64,000 nucleotides of DNA, taken from the NCBI GenBank assembly GCA_900541725.1, contig UQLB01000006.1, forward strand, positions 39,671 through 103,670, read 5' to 3'. The notes beneath the pieces were generated by a model. It ran no database searches. It saw only the letters and a program-made list of their open reading frames with translations, and was not told the origin of the DNA. The stretch is from an uncultured Collinsella sp. GTDB lineage: Bacteria > Actinomycetota > Coriobacteriia > Coriobacteriales > Coriobacteriaceae. How positions within the stretch are numbered: position 1 is the stretch's first letter; each line of letters opens with the position of its first letter. Below, piece after piece: positions 53,722-62,589 of this stretch. The position numbers and the translations under genes were made by a program.

Positions 53722-54392
53722 TCTCCATCCTCCATAACGTAGCCCTCTCCAATCCGATTGCGAATCGGGTCGTATCCCAAAGCGCTGCGCAACTTTTTTC
53801 GGAGCGACGAGATGTGAACGCGGGTTGCGTTGCTAAAGCTGTTCACGGTGCTATCCCAAACGTGCTCGATAAGCTCCTCTTGGCTTACCGGTCGCCCCTG
53901 ATTAAGCATCAGGTATTCCAAGATTCCCGTTTCCTTGCGTGTAAGAGATAAGGCCTTGCTGCCCACGGAAGCGATGCGCGCCTTGGTGTCAAAGCTGAGT
54001 TTTCCGCAGGTTAATACTATGTCGCTTTGTGCGAAGCGCCTGAGGGTAAGGCTGCGGATCCTTGCCGCAAGTTCGTCCAGATGAAACGGCTTGGTGAGGT
54101 AATCGTTGGCGCCGGCATCGAGTCCGTCGACCTTATCGGATACTTCGCCACGCGCGGACAGAATCAGCACCTTGGTCTCGCAGTCGGTTTTCCTAAGTTC
54201 CCTGAGCACGGTCATGCCATCGATACGGGGAAGGTTGAGGTCGAGTACCACGAGGTCAAAGACTTCGACGCCCAGCAGGTCGAGCGCCTCCTGTCCGTCG
54301 TGACAGCAGTCGACGCTGTATGCCAAGTTTCGCAAGCTGCGCGCGATTGCGTCACACAGCGCTCGCTCGTCTTCGACGATCAAAATACGCAT
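53718..54392 (-). CDS. OmpR/PhoB-family response regulator
   Basis: A 224-residue protein with a receiver domain (LIVEDERALCDAIARSL, phospho-acceptor in DLVVLDLNLPRIDG, Lys in YLTKPFHLDE) and a winged-helix output domain (LTRKETGILEYLMLNQGRPV, then SNATRVHISSLRKKL). ATG 54392 follows AAGGAG; an upstream ATG at 54422 has no site. Divergent from the CD1871A-type gene 87 bases away, whose promoter it probably controls. Confidence 0.93.
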   Translation of the reverse strand: MRILIVEDERALCDAIARSLRNLAYSVDCCHDGQEALDLLGVEVFDLVVLDLNLPRIDGMTVLRELRKTDCETKVLILSARGEVSDKVDGLDAGANDYLTKPFHLDELAARIRSLTLRRFAQSDIVLTCGKLSFDTKARIASVGSKALSLTRKETGILEYLMLNQGRPVSQEELIEHVWDSTVNSFSNATRVHISSLRKKLRSALGYDPIRNRIGEGYVMEDGE

Positions 54393-54479
54393 AACAGTCT
54401 CCTTGCACATTCCAAATCGCACTTAACACGGATTTTATAGTCGATATGGTCCAATGGTCGCGTAACGAAAGGAGTGGTC

Positions 54480-54629
54480 GTGTTGTTCAAAGCGGTAAAA
54501 CCCGTGGTACAGGTCGCTTTGTTGATCGTCGGAATTACCATGGTGTGCTTTGGTGTTATGCGTGGCGAGGCGGATGCCGTGCTGGCCAAAGCGATTAGGC
54601 TGTGCTTGGAGTGTATCGGAATTGGATAA
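54480..54629 (+). CDS. CD1871A-family CXXC peptide
   Basis: A 49-residue peptide missed by length cut-offs. It starts at GTG 54480 after AAAGGAG and consists of one membrane helix (VVQVALLIVGITMVCFGVM), a short charged turn (RGEADAVLAKAIR) and the C-terminal CLECIGIG. The CLEC motif at 42-45 and the GIG end are the hallmarks of the CD1871A family, found beside Fe-S membrane proteins and thioredoxin-like lipoproteins, as here. Its stop lies inside the start region of the next gene. Confidence 0.88.
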   Translation: MLFKAVKPVVQVALLIVGITMVCFGVMRGEADAVLAKAIRLCLECIGIG

Positions 54630-55524
54630 AAGAGAAAACACTGCGTCGCATGTTTTGGTCCGATTTCGCGGATTCATTCAGGCGGCGGCGACGCTCGTCA
54701 CCAACATTCACCTGCCAAACTTTGCCAAAGGCGGCATCTATCAGGGCGCGGGAAAAACCGTCTGCGTGCCTGGACTTAACTGCTATTCGTGCCCCGCGGC
54801 ATCGGGTGCGTGCCCCATCGGGTCGTTCCAGTCGGTGGTAGGTTCATCCAAGTTCAACTTTTCTTACTACGTCACCGGTACGCTCATTTTGCTCGGCGTG
54901 CTGCTGGGACGCTTTGTATGCGGCTTTCTGTGCCCGTTTGGCTGGCTGCAGGAACTGCTTCACAAGATTCCCGGCAAAAAGTTCTCCACGAAAAAGCTTA
55001 AGCCGCTCACGTACATCAAGTACGTCGTGCTGCTGTTTGCCGTGGTGCTGCTGCCCGTCTTGGTGGTTAACGACGTGGGCATGGGCGACCCGTTCTTTTG
55101 TAAGTACATCTGTCCGCAGGGCGTGCTCGAGGGCGCCATTCCGCTGGCCATTGCCAATGCCGGCATTCGATCTGCGTTGGGACATCTCTTTACTTGGAAA
55201 CTTGCCGTTCTCATTGCCGTGGTAGTGCTGAGCGTTTTGTTCTATCGCCCCTTCTGCAAATGGATTTGCCCGCTCGGCGCATTCTATGCGCTCATGAATA
55301 AGGTGTCCTTGTTGGGGATTCAGGTCGACGCGTGCAAATGCGTCTCGTGCGGCAAGTGTTCAAGGGTTTGTCAGATGGACGTTGATGTGGTCCGGGCGCC
55401 CAATCATGCCGAATGTATCCGGTGCGGAAAGTGCATCGGGGCCTGTCCCGTCGATGCCATCAGCTATCGCTATGGCCTGGATGTGTCGGCGGAAAAGCTC
55501 ACCTTGACCGCCGAAAAAAAGTAA
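54622..55524 (+). CDS. NapH-like membrane protein with 4Fe-4S clusters
   Basis: About 300 residues with four or five membrane helices. Cysteine motifs outside the helices are CYSCPAASGACP, CGFLCPFGW, CKYICPQG and CKWICPLG, as in the NapH/CcoG/YccM group, and the C-terminus has two ferredoxin motifs (CVSCGKCSRVC and CIRCGKCIGACP). It moves electrons across or along the membrane, here probably to the TlpA-like lipoprotein. The start is probably TTG 54622, which overlaps the CD1871A stop and has GGAG ten bases upstream; no ATG fits. Confidence 0.88.
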   Translation: MDKRENTASHVLVRFRGFIQAAATLVTNIHLPNFAKGGIYQGAGKTVCVPGLNCYSCPAASGACPIGSFQSVVGSSKFNFSYYVTGTLILLGVLLGRFVCGFLCPFGWLQELLHKIPGKKFSTKKLKPLTYIKYVVLLFAVVLLPVLVVNDVGMGDPFFCKYICPQGVLEGAIPLAIANAGIRSALGHLFTWKLAVLIAVVVLSVLFYRPFCKWICPLGAFYALMNKVSLLGIQVDACKCVSCGKCSRVCQMDVDVVRAPNHAECIRCGKCIGACPVDAISYRYGLDVSAEKLTLTAEKK

Positions 55525-55553
55525 ACAAGCTTCGACAAAACGGAGGAATGACC

Positions 55554-56525
55554 ATGAAGCTTTCTAAGATTGCGGCCCTGTTTATGGTGCCGGTGCTGGC
55601 CTTGTGCCTTGTGGCATGTTCGGCGCCCGGTGGCAATGCGAGCGAATCTGCGAGCTCCGATCCTAAGATCGCAGAACTCACTGCGCAGAAGCCGGCCAAT
55701 GCCGACGAGGCCGCCGAGCTGTATGCGAAGCTCATGCAGAAGGAGAACGAGATCTTTTCGAGTGATAACGCGCTGTGGGAAAAGGTATTCAATGCGGCAA
55801 ATAAAGACTCGGCAATGATTGAGGACGGCAGCAATTACGGCGATTTCCTGCTCAAGACCATCGACGGTGCCAAGGATGAGTTCACGGCGGATGAGCTTAA
55901 GACGCTCAAGGCCGGTGCACAGCAGATCAAGGAGATCGAGGACAAGCTCGAGAGCTTGGAGAAGGAGTTCCCCGGCTGTGGAAGCACGCCGAGCGCAGGC
56001 GAGAGCGTCGACGCTTCGACCGCTGGCATGACGGCCGGCGCCAATGCTTCGAGCGAGGCGACGAAGTTCCCCAGCTTTACGGGCAAGGACCTGGATGGCA
56101 ACGACGTGAGCAGCGACGAGCTGTTCTCTAAGAACAAGGTCACCGTCATGAACTTCTGGTTCACCACTTGCAAGCCGTGCGTGGGCGAGCTGGGCGATCT
56201 TGAGAAACTGAATCAGGAGCTTGCCGAGAGGGGCGGCCAGGTCGTGGGCGTCAATTCCTTTACGCTCGATGGCAACAAGGGCGAGATTGCAGATGCCAAG
56301 GACGTGCTGAGCAAGAAGGGCGTGACATATAAGAACATCTGGTTCAAGTCGGATAGCGAGGCCGGCAAGTTTACGTCAAATCTGTTCTCGTTCCCGACGA
56401 CGTATGTCATCGATCAGAATGGCAACATCGTAGGGGAGCCCATCGTGGGCGCCATCAGCTCCGCTGAGCAGCGCGCAGCGCTCGACAAGCTTATCGACCA
56501 GGCGATTGCGAATAGCGAGCAGTAG
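55554..56525 (+). CDS. TlpA-like thioredoxin-fold lipoprotein
   Basis: 323 residues. The signal MKLSKIAALFMVPVLALCLV is followed by the lipobox cysteine (LVAC, Cys22), then a helical region of about 120 residues (ADEAAELYAKLMQKENEIFS) and a redoxin domain with NFWFTTCKPCVGEL, the CxxC active site, and FPTTYVIDQNG with its cis-proline. It is membrane-anchored and extracytoplasmic, probably reducing or oxidising thiols with electrons from the upstream Fe-S protein. I start at ATG 55554 (GGAGG six bases upstream) rather than the ATG two codons earlier. Last gene of the operon. Confidence 0.9.
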   Translation: MKLSKIAALFMVPVLALCLVACSAPGGNASESASSDPKIAELTAQKPANADEAAELYAKLMQKENEIFSSDNALWEKVFNAANKDSAMIEDGSNYGDFLLKTIDGAKDEFTADELKTLKAGAQQIKEIEDKLESLEKEFPGCGSTPSAGESVDASTAGMTAGANASSEATKFPSFTGKDLDGNDVSSDELFSKNKVTVMNFWFTTCKPCVGELGDLEKLNQELAERGGQVVGVNSFTLDGNKGEIADAKDVLSKKGVTYKNIWFKSDSEAGKFTSNLFSFPTTYVIDQNGNIVGEPIVGAISSAEQRAALDKLIDQAIANSEQ

Positions 56526-56603
56526 AAAACGCGTAAAGCATGGCGATGATCGTGCACCGCTGTGCGGAGTAGTCTGCTGCCTTTCAAGATAATCTCCACC
56601 ATT

Positions 56604-56632
56604 TAGAGGTCCCGCTCGGGACCTCTTCTTTT
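56604..56632 (+). terminator. Terminator after the redox operon
   Basis: AGAGGTCCCG/CGGGACCTCT with a two-base loop followed by TCTTTT. Confidence 0.88.
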
Positions 56633-56779
56633 GGACGTCGTCCCGTTCGTTTTTTGATGCGGTTCCCTACATTCCTCACTAGCGCCGGTAAAAAATGGGG
56701 ATAGAGTAGGACAAACGCGTCGAATACGAACGGCGGGGGAGAGCGGGCGAGTGCGCCCGCGTGGGAGAGGTTGCCGTCC

Positions 56780-59700
56780 ATGTTGGAGCTCAAAGGTATT
56801 TGCAAAAGGTACGTTACGCAGTCGTTTACGCAGGTGGCGCTCGACAACGTAAGCCTGTCTTTTCGCGATAACGAGTTCGTGGCCATTCTGGGTCCCTCGG
56901 GCTCGGGCAAAACTACGATGCTCAACGTTATCGGTGGGCTCGATCATTTCGATTCCGGTGACTTGCTGATCGACGGCATATCGACCAAGGACTTTCACGA
57001 TCGCGATTGGGATGCCTACCGCAACAACCGCATCGGCTTTGTGTTCCAAAGCTATAACCTCATCCCGCATCAGACCATTTTGGAAAACGTGGAGTTGGCG
57101 CTTACACTCACGGGCGTGGGCCATACCGAGCGCCGCGAGCGTGCGCGCAAGGCGTTGGAGAAAGTCGGCCTGGGCGAGCACGTTAACAAGCGCCCGAGCC
57201 AGCTTTCGGGCGGGCAGATGCAGCGCGTGGCCATCGCCCGCGCCCTAATCAACGATCCCGAGATTGTGCTGGCCGACGAGCCGACCGGCGCCCTGGACTC
57301 AACGACGTCCGTGCAGGTCATGGACTTGCTCAAGGACGTTGCACGCGACCGTCTGGTTATTATGGTCACGCACAATCCCGAGCTGGCGTACCAGTACGCC
57401 ACGCGCATCGTCAACCTGGCGGATGGCAAGATCACCGACGATTCCGATCCTTTCGATGTTGCCAAAGCCGCACGTCGCGAGGCTAAGCCCACGCGCAAAA
57501 CCTCGATGAGCTTTGTGACGGCGCTGGGGCTTTCTGCCCGCAACCTTATGACCAAGAAGGGCCGTACGGCCATGACGGCCTTTGCGGGGTCGATTGGCAT
57601 TATCGGCATCGCGGCGATTCTGGCACTGTCCAACGGCGTAAACGGCTACATCAAAAAGGTCGAGGAGGATACGCTGTCGAGCTACCCGCTCACCATTTCC
57701 AAGCAGGATTACGACCTGTCGTCCATGATGGGCGGACAGGGGGCTGCGGATGATGACTCGCCTGAAAACGTGGATTCGTCCGACGACAGTGCCGGCGACA
57801 AGGCTCAGGGAAACGATAAGATTCCCGTGGTCACGGCCGTAAAGGATATGTTTGCGAGCGTTAAGTCCAACGACATGACGAGCTTTAAGGCATGGCTCGA
57901 TGCCGGTGGCGACGGAATCGATAAAGAGGTCAACGCCATTCAGTACGGCTACGGTGTATCGCCGGTTGTCTATCGTGCCGGCAAGGGCGACGAGAAGCCC
58001 GTCCGGCTGGTGCCCAACGCTATGACCGAGGCCATGAGCGGAGGCGCAAGTTCGGCGGCAACGGTGAGCATGGAATCCATGGGAACCTCGGTCTTTAACG
58101 AGATGATCGACGACCAGAGTCTGCTCGACAGCCAGTACGATGTCGTCGCTGGTCACTGGCCCACGTCCGCCAACGAAGCCGTGATGGTGCTTTCGAGCCG
58201 TGGCACGATGGGCGATTACACGCTCTACAGCATCGGCGCGCTGGATATCAACGAGCTCAACGACCTAGTTAACAGCGCCATGGCGGCCGACGGTGGGGCC
58301 GAAACGCCCGAGACCGGCGCCGACTTTACCTACGACGATGCGCTGTCCACGACGTTTAAGGTGTTGTCGCCGGCCGATGCTAATCGCAAAAACGAAGAGA
58401 CCGGCATGTGGACTGACATGTCCGGTGACGCCGACTTTATGGCCGACAAGGTTGCCGACGGCATTGACGTGCACATTGTGGGCGTGGTGCGACCTAACGA
58501 GACGGCCAATGCGAGCGCGTTGTCTCCGGGCATTGCCTATACACATGCGCTGACTCACCAGCTTATGGAGCGCGCCGCCGATTCGCAGATTGTGCAAGAG
58601 CAGCTTGCCCACCCCGAGACGGATGTCTTTACGGGCAAGTCTTTCGATGAACTGCAGGGCGAGGCAAAACAGGGCGTGGATCTGGGCAGTATGTTCAGTG
58701 TGGACGAGGCGGCGCTGAAGAGTGCGTTTTCGTTCGATACATCTGCACTCTCGGGTGCAGCCAGCGACGGCATTGATCTTTCGGGCGTCGATCTGTCGGG
58801 CCTGGATATTGATCTTTCGGGCGTTGGCAAGGACATCGACTTTGGTGACATCATGGCCAAAGCGCCGGCTCCAGATTTCTCGGGCATCTTTGACGGCCTG
58901 GAACTTACGCCCGAGCAAATGCAGCAGGTGGGAACGCTAGCCAACCAGCTGTTTGAGAGCTTTTTGCAGTCTGATCAGTTTAGGGCGCTGTCACCCGATG
59001 ATCTTAAGGACGCGTCAAAGCTTGCTGCCGCATTCTCGGCGTATCTTGAGAGTGATACGGCAGCCCAGCAAATCCTGGCCCAGCTCAAAGCGCTCGGCGG
59101 CGATGCCCTGGCCGAGCGCCTGCAGCAGGCGATGACCGACTATGTGCAAAAGCAGCTGGCTCCGTATCTGCAGCAGGCTATGGATCAGGTGATGAAGTCG
59201 ATCAGCGATCAGATTGCGGCGACAGTGTCAGCTCAGCTCAGCTCAGGGCAGGCGCAGCAGGGCTCATGGGCCAGATGGCGACGCAGATGTCGTCGAGTTT
59301 TGCTAACCTGGCGAGCGCCATGCGCGTGGATGCGAGTGCCTTTGCTCATGCCATCCACTTCAACATGGACGCCGAGGACCTGAGCTCGCTCATGATGAGC
59401 TATGCGAAGGCGTCGAAGCTCACCTACGACAACAATCTGACCACGTTGGGCTATGCGGACGAGGCAGACCCCATCTCAGTCAAGATTTTCCCGCGTGACT
59501 TTGAGGCCAAGGAGCGCGTGCTCGATCACATCGACGCGTACAACAAGCAGGTCAAAGCCTCTGGCCACGATGAACAGGCAATCTCATACACCGACTACAT
59601 GGGCATCATCATGGGTTCGGTGACCGACATCGTGAACACCATCAGCTTGGTGCTCATCGCATTCGTGAGTATCAGCCTGGTGGTGAGCTCCATCATGATC

Positions 59701-60042
59701 GGCATCATCACCTACATCAGCGTGCTGGAACGCAAAAAGGAGATTGGCATCCTGCGCGCGATTGGCGCGTCAAAGCGTAACGTGGCCAACGTATTCAATG
59801 CCGAGACATGTATCGAGGGCCTCATTGCCGGCGTCTTTGCTATTGTCGTCGTGGTGGCCGTGAGCTTTCCGGTTAATGCCTGGGCGCTTGCTGCCAAACA
59901 GGTGCCCAATTTGATGAGCCTGCCCGTGCAGGATGCGCTGGTGCTCATTGCAATTTCGGTGCTGCTGACGGTTGTCGCTGGCCTGCTGCCCGCTCGCAGC
60001 GCGTCCAAAAAGGACCCCGTGGAGGCCCTGCGCTCCGAATAA
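56780..60042 (+). pseudogene. MacB-like ABC exporter (ATPase-permease fusion) with a frameshift at a GCTCA repeat
   Basis: The gene encodes an N-terminal ATPase (GPSGSGKTT at 38-46, signature LSGGQMQRVA, Walker B LADEPTGALD), a first membrane helix, about 500 extracytoplasmic residues, and three C-terminal FtsX helices (SLVLIAFVSISLVVSSIMIG; ISVLERKKEIGILRAIGASK). The reading frame breaks near 59245: frame one continues only to 59383, while the FtsX half is open to 60042 in another frame. Removing one five-base GCTCA unit restores a single 1085-residue protein. ATG 56780, with GGGAGAGG nine bases upstream. Either phase-variable or recently inactivated; the substrate, often a peptide or antibiotic in this family, is unknown. 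Confidence 0.88.
59228..59245 (+). repeat. Three-unit GCTCA tandem repeat at the frameshift
   Basis: TCA followed by GCTCA three times. Each unit is five bases, so gain or loss of one unit shifts the frame. Two units give an intact exporter reading VSAQLRAGAAGLMGQ; the three units present here lead to a stop at 59383. Confidence 0.85.
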
Positions 60043-60043
60043 T

Positions 60044-60070
60044 GTGACAAAGGGACAGTCCCTTTGTCAC
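60044..60070. terminator. 12-bp hairpin after the ABC exporter
   Basis: GTGACAAAGGGA/TCCCTTTGTCAC with a three-base loop, starting two bases after the exporter stop. The GGGACAGTCCC core resembles those at 7970-8006 and 61055-61102. Little T-run, so an inefficient terminator or an intergenic repeat. Confidence 0.55.
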
Positions 60071-60095
60071 GTTCGTTGATATGAGAGAAGAGTAG

Positions 60096-61049
60096 ATGAT
60101 TCTATCGTTGGCCCCTATGGAGGGGATTACCGGGCATGTGTTCCGTCGCGTGCATGCGGAGTGCTTCGGTGCGCTCGATTGCTATTACACGCCGTTTTTG
60201 CCGCCGCCGCGGGTGGGAAACCGCTTTGGCGGCAAGGCGTTTAAGGAGATCGATCCTGCCAATAACCAGGGGCTCAACGTAGTGCCTCAGCTGATGTCCA
60301 AGAACGCGGACGAGTTTGTGTGGGCGGCACAGGTGCTCGCCGACATGGGCTACCGCGAGGTCAATCTCAACTTGGGTTGCCCTTCGGGAACGGTTGTCGC
60401 CAAGGGCAAGGGCTCGGGTTTCTTGCGCAATCTCGACGAGCTCGAGGCGTTCTTAAGCGATGTGTGCGAGCGGTCGCCGTTGCCGGTGTCGGTAAAGACC
60501 AGGCTGGGCCTGGAGAATGACGACGAATACGAGCGCGTGCTCGATCTGTATTGCCGCATGCCGCTGGCGGAGCTGATTGTGCACCCGCGCGTGCAAAAGG
60601 ACCGCTATACGGGCTCGCCGCGCAAAGAGTTTTATGGCGAGACGTTGGAGCGGGCACCGTTTCCCGTGGCATACAACGGCGACATTTTTGATCTTGAGGA
60701 CATGGATGCGCTGGTGGAGGCCTATCCCGGTACACGCCATGTGATGCTGGGGCGCGGCCTGCTCGCGAATCCCGCTCTGGCCCGTATGGTCAACGGCGGC
60801 CCTGCTGCCACGGCAGCCGAGCTGCAGCGCTTCCACGACACGTTGTTCGCGGCCTATGCAGAAGAGATTGGCGGCAACGCGGTCTTTCGCATGAAGGAGT
60901 GGTGGTTCTACGCCAAGTGCGCCTTCGCTGACCCCGCTACCGTTCACAAGCTCGTGCGTAAGACCAAAAAGGTCGACGAATACCGCGCCGCCGTCGAGCG
61001 GGTCTTTCGCGAGCAGCCACTCGCACCCATAGCTCGCTTCCGCGGCTAG
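60096..61049 (+). CDS. dus: tRNA-dihydrouridine synthase
   Basis: An FMN-dependent enzyme that reduces uridines in the tRNA D-loop. The 317-residue barrel opens LSLAPMEGITGHVFRRVHAE, and has NLNLGCPSGTVVAKGKGSGF with the catalytic Cys95, VKTRLGL, IVHPRVQKDRYTG (His) and VMLGRGLLANP. The HPR...Y form and short C-terminus place it near the DusC-like group, but the target position cannot be assigned. The ATG at 60096 has a modest GAGAGAAGAG site upstream. Single gene. Confidence 0.92.
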   Translation: MILSLAPMEGITGHVFRRVHAECFGALDCYYTPFLPPPRVGNRFGGKAFKEIDPANNQGLNVVPQLMSKNADEFVWAAQVLADMGYREVNLNLGCPSGTVVAKGKGSGFLRNLDELEAFLSDVCERSPLPVSVKTRLGLENDDEYERVLDLYCRMPLAELIVHPRVQKDRYTGSPRKEFYGETLERAPFPVAYNGDIFDLEDMDALVEAYPGTRHVMLGRGLLANPALARMVNGGPAATAAELQRFHDTLFAAYAEEIGGNAVFRMKEWWFYAKCAFADPATVHKLVRKTKKVDEYRAAVERVFREQPLAPIARFRG

Positions 61050-61054
61050 TTAGA

Positions 61055-61102
61055 CATCGGGGACGTTCTTTAGCGACTAGTCATTTAAGAACGTCCCCGA
61101 TG
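61055..61102. repeat. Perfect 16-bp inverted repeat after dus
   Basis: CATCGGGGACGTTCTT (61055-61070) is exactly complementary to 61087-61102. The loop contains GACTAGTC. It starts five bases after the dus stop. The GGGGACGTTC arm is an intergenic hairpin type; a worn relative (GACTACTCATATAAGAACGT) is at 61788-61807. Confidence 0.7.
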
Positions 61103-61182
61103 ACTACCCGCAAAAACTGTACACCAGCATCCAAAGATGTCGAAAAATGTCGACTTTGGATGCTGGCGTACATGTTTGGGTT
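61101..61182. repeat. Hairpin repeat, copy 1 of 2
   Basis: TGACTACC, then a long stem (TGTACACCAGCATCCAAAG at 61118-61136 with its complement at 61154-61172, one mismatch), then GTTTGGGT. A near-identical copy in the same orientation is at 62176-62254. The two bracket the RHH gene and the MITE. Confidence 0.8.
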
Positions 61183-61192
61183 CGGAGGGTGA

Positions 61193-61459
61193 CTAGGCAA
61201 TCATCGCATCGAGTATGATGAGCTCCCTGAGTCGTTCCGTACGTGTTTGCCCATGGCGCTTTGCTTTTGCATCAAACGCTTCAAGAACCGATTCGCCCAC
61301 ACGTGCTGATAAAACGACGCTCGGCTCATCAGAGATTGGTGGCCTTCCCAACTTGATGGTGCGACCCTTCGGCCACTCATCTTTTTCGTAGGCTTCCGCG
61401 GTTTTCTCCAACTCTCCAGGGGCAAATCCCATCATCTTTTCGAGCTGCTTAGCATCCAT
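61193..61459 (-). CDS. Ribbon-helix-helix (CopG-like) DNA-binding protein
   Basis: 88 residues. The C-terminal part SVVLSARVGESVLEAFDAKA followed by HGQTRTERLRELII fits a ribbon-helix-helix domain; the N-terminal half (MDAKQLEKMMGFAPGELEKT) is a helical linker, and KLGRPPISDEP precedes the ribbon, as in RHH antitoxins. I start at ATG 61459 after GGAGGC. No toxin gene is adjacent, so it is an orphan antitoxin or a regulator. Upstream TTGTATACAA (61515-61524) is a perfect palindrome that may be its operator. Confidence 0.78.
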   Translation of the reverse strand: MDAKQLEKMMGFAPGELEKTAEAYEKDEWPKGRTIKLGRPPISDEPSVVLSARVGESVLEAFDAKAKRHGQTRTERLRELIILDAMIA

Positions 61460-61862
61460 GGCGCCTCCTATCGATCGACATAATGTCGAGCGCCGGTTCT
61501 CGGATTCTCTTTTTGTATACAATTTTGTAGACAAAAATACAAGCAGTTCATCGGGCTAATTAGCTTGTTTTGACCTGCCTGTTCGATAGGAAATGAGCAT
61601 TGACGGCTTCGATACTCCTTTGCTTTTCAGCTTGGAATTTGGATGCTCATTGAACTTCCGGAGGGGAGCCCTTTATTAAGCTATTGAGATTCTGGGCAGG
61701 AGCTCTCACTGGTCTTCGGTAATGGGGCCAGCTTAATTCGCGACACAGTGTGTCGCGAATGGGAGTAGTCGTTAGGTGTCCTTCAATGACTACTCATATA
61801 AGAACGTTCAAGTGTCGGATTTTGTCATTTAGTGTCGCTCTCAGCGACTATTCTGGAGGGTC
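61460..61862. other. Intergenic region with palindromes
   Basis: Holds the palindrome TTGTATACAA near the RHH gene start, a 10-bp inverted repeat TTCGCGACAC/GTGTCGCGAA (about 61737-61759), and a worn copy of the post-dus hairpin arm near 61788-61807. No gene is seen. Confidence 0.35.
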
Positions 61863-62091
61863 GTGGTCAAAAAAGGGCAAATATGAGTACTGTTGCCATT
61901 ATGGTTGCATTTATTTGCTATAAATTGTAGCTCCTGATGAGATTTGTTCCCATTAAGAGCTACTTTTATTGAACATATGAGGAGAAATAACGTCGTCTGC
62001 GGACGAGTGGAACGTTGAATAGTTCCTGAAGTGATCAAAATCGCTGCTACTAAACAGGTAGCAGTACTCATATTTGCCCTTTTTTGACCAC
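61863..62091. mobile_element. MITE-like element, copy 2 (229 bp, perfect 30-bp terminal inverted repeats)
   Basis: 61863-61892 is the exact reverse complement of 62062-62091; both begin GTGGTCAAAAAAGGGC and include CAAATATGAGTACTG. It aligns with the element at 7513-7727 at both ends and next to the right end (ATCGCTGCTACTAAA versus ATCGCTGTTACTAAA). The hairpin CTGCTAC/GTAGCAG (62044-62064) keeps its pairing through a double change relative to copy 1. No gene inside. Confidence 0.85.
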
Positions 62092-62175
62092 AGCCCTCTC
62101 GGAAACCTTTCCAGAGGCGTCAAACAGCCATAATCCAAAGGTCTCCTCAAACAATTAGCCGGCCAAGAGCGTCCA

Positions 62176-62254
62176 TGACTACCAAAAAGCTGTACGCCAG
62201 CATCCAAAGATGTCGAAAAATGTCGACTTTGGATGCTGGTGTACATGTTTGGGT
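62176..62254. repeat. Hairpin repeat, copy 2 of 2
   Basis: Matches 61101-61182 from TGACTACC to GTTTGGGT; the stem CCAGCATCCAAAG/CTTTGGATGCTGG and loop ATGTCGAAAAATGTCGA are identical. It lies 38 bases after the glutaredoxin stop (minus strand), so it may act as that gene's terminator. Confidence 0.8.
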
Positions 62255-62292
62255 CGTATGGGTTGGGGCCCTGGACGGACAGGGCGTGCGTA

Positions 62293-62538
62293 CTAGAGCA
62301 GGTTTTCCTGCACCCACGCGATGATGTCGCTCGATTCGTAGAGTGGTTTGCCGTCGATGAACAGGCAGGGAACCTGGCGTTTTCCGCCGACGGCGATGAG
62401 TGTCTGTTCGGCATCGGAATCGGTCGAGATATTGCGCTCGGGAATGGTCACGCCGTTATCGGCCAAAAAGTGCTTGACCTTTAAGCAATACGGGCAGCCG
62501 GTCATAACGTACAGCGCGAGCTCGTGATTAGTAGCCAT
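62293..62538 (-). CDS. Glutaredoxin
   Basis: An 81-residue thiol-disulfide protein with the active site CPYC at 15-18, then VPCLFIDGKPLYESSDIIAW with the cis-proline and the GSH-binding or NrdH-like region. The size and CPYC suggest a classic glutaredoxin or GST-N-like protein; with no glutathione genes visible, thioredoxin reductase may be its electron donor. I start at ATG 62538 (MATNHELALY) after GGAGAC. Single gene. Confidence 0.9.
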   Translation of the reverse strand: MATNHELALYVMTGCPYCLKVKHFLADNGVTIPERNISTDSDAEQTLIAVGGKRQVPCLFIDGKPLYESSDIIAWVQENLL

Positions 62539-62589
62539 AGGTCTCCAATCGGTTGAGGTTTTGATTGAAATACCCAAAGCCGCCGCGGT

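Noticed and set aside
61193..61459. Complete toxin-antitoxin pair at the RHH gene
   Set aside because: No adjacent frame with a toxin-like protein and ribosome binding site was found on either side.
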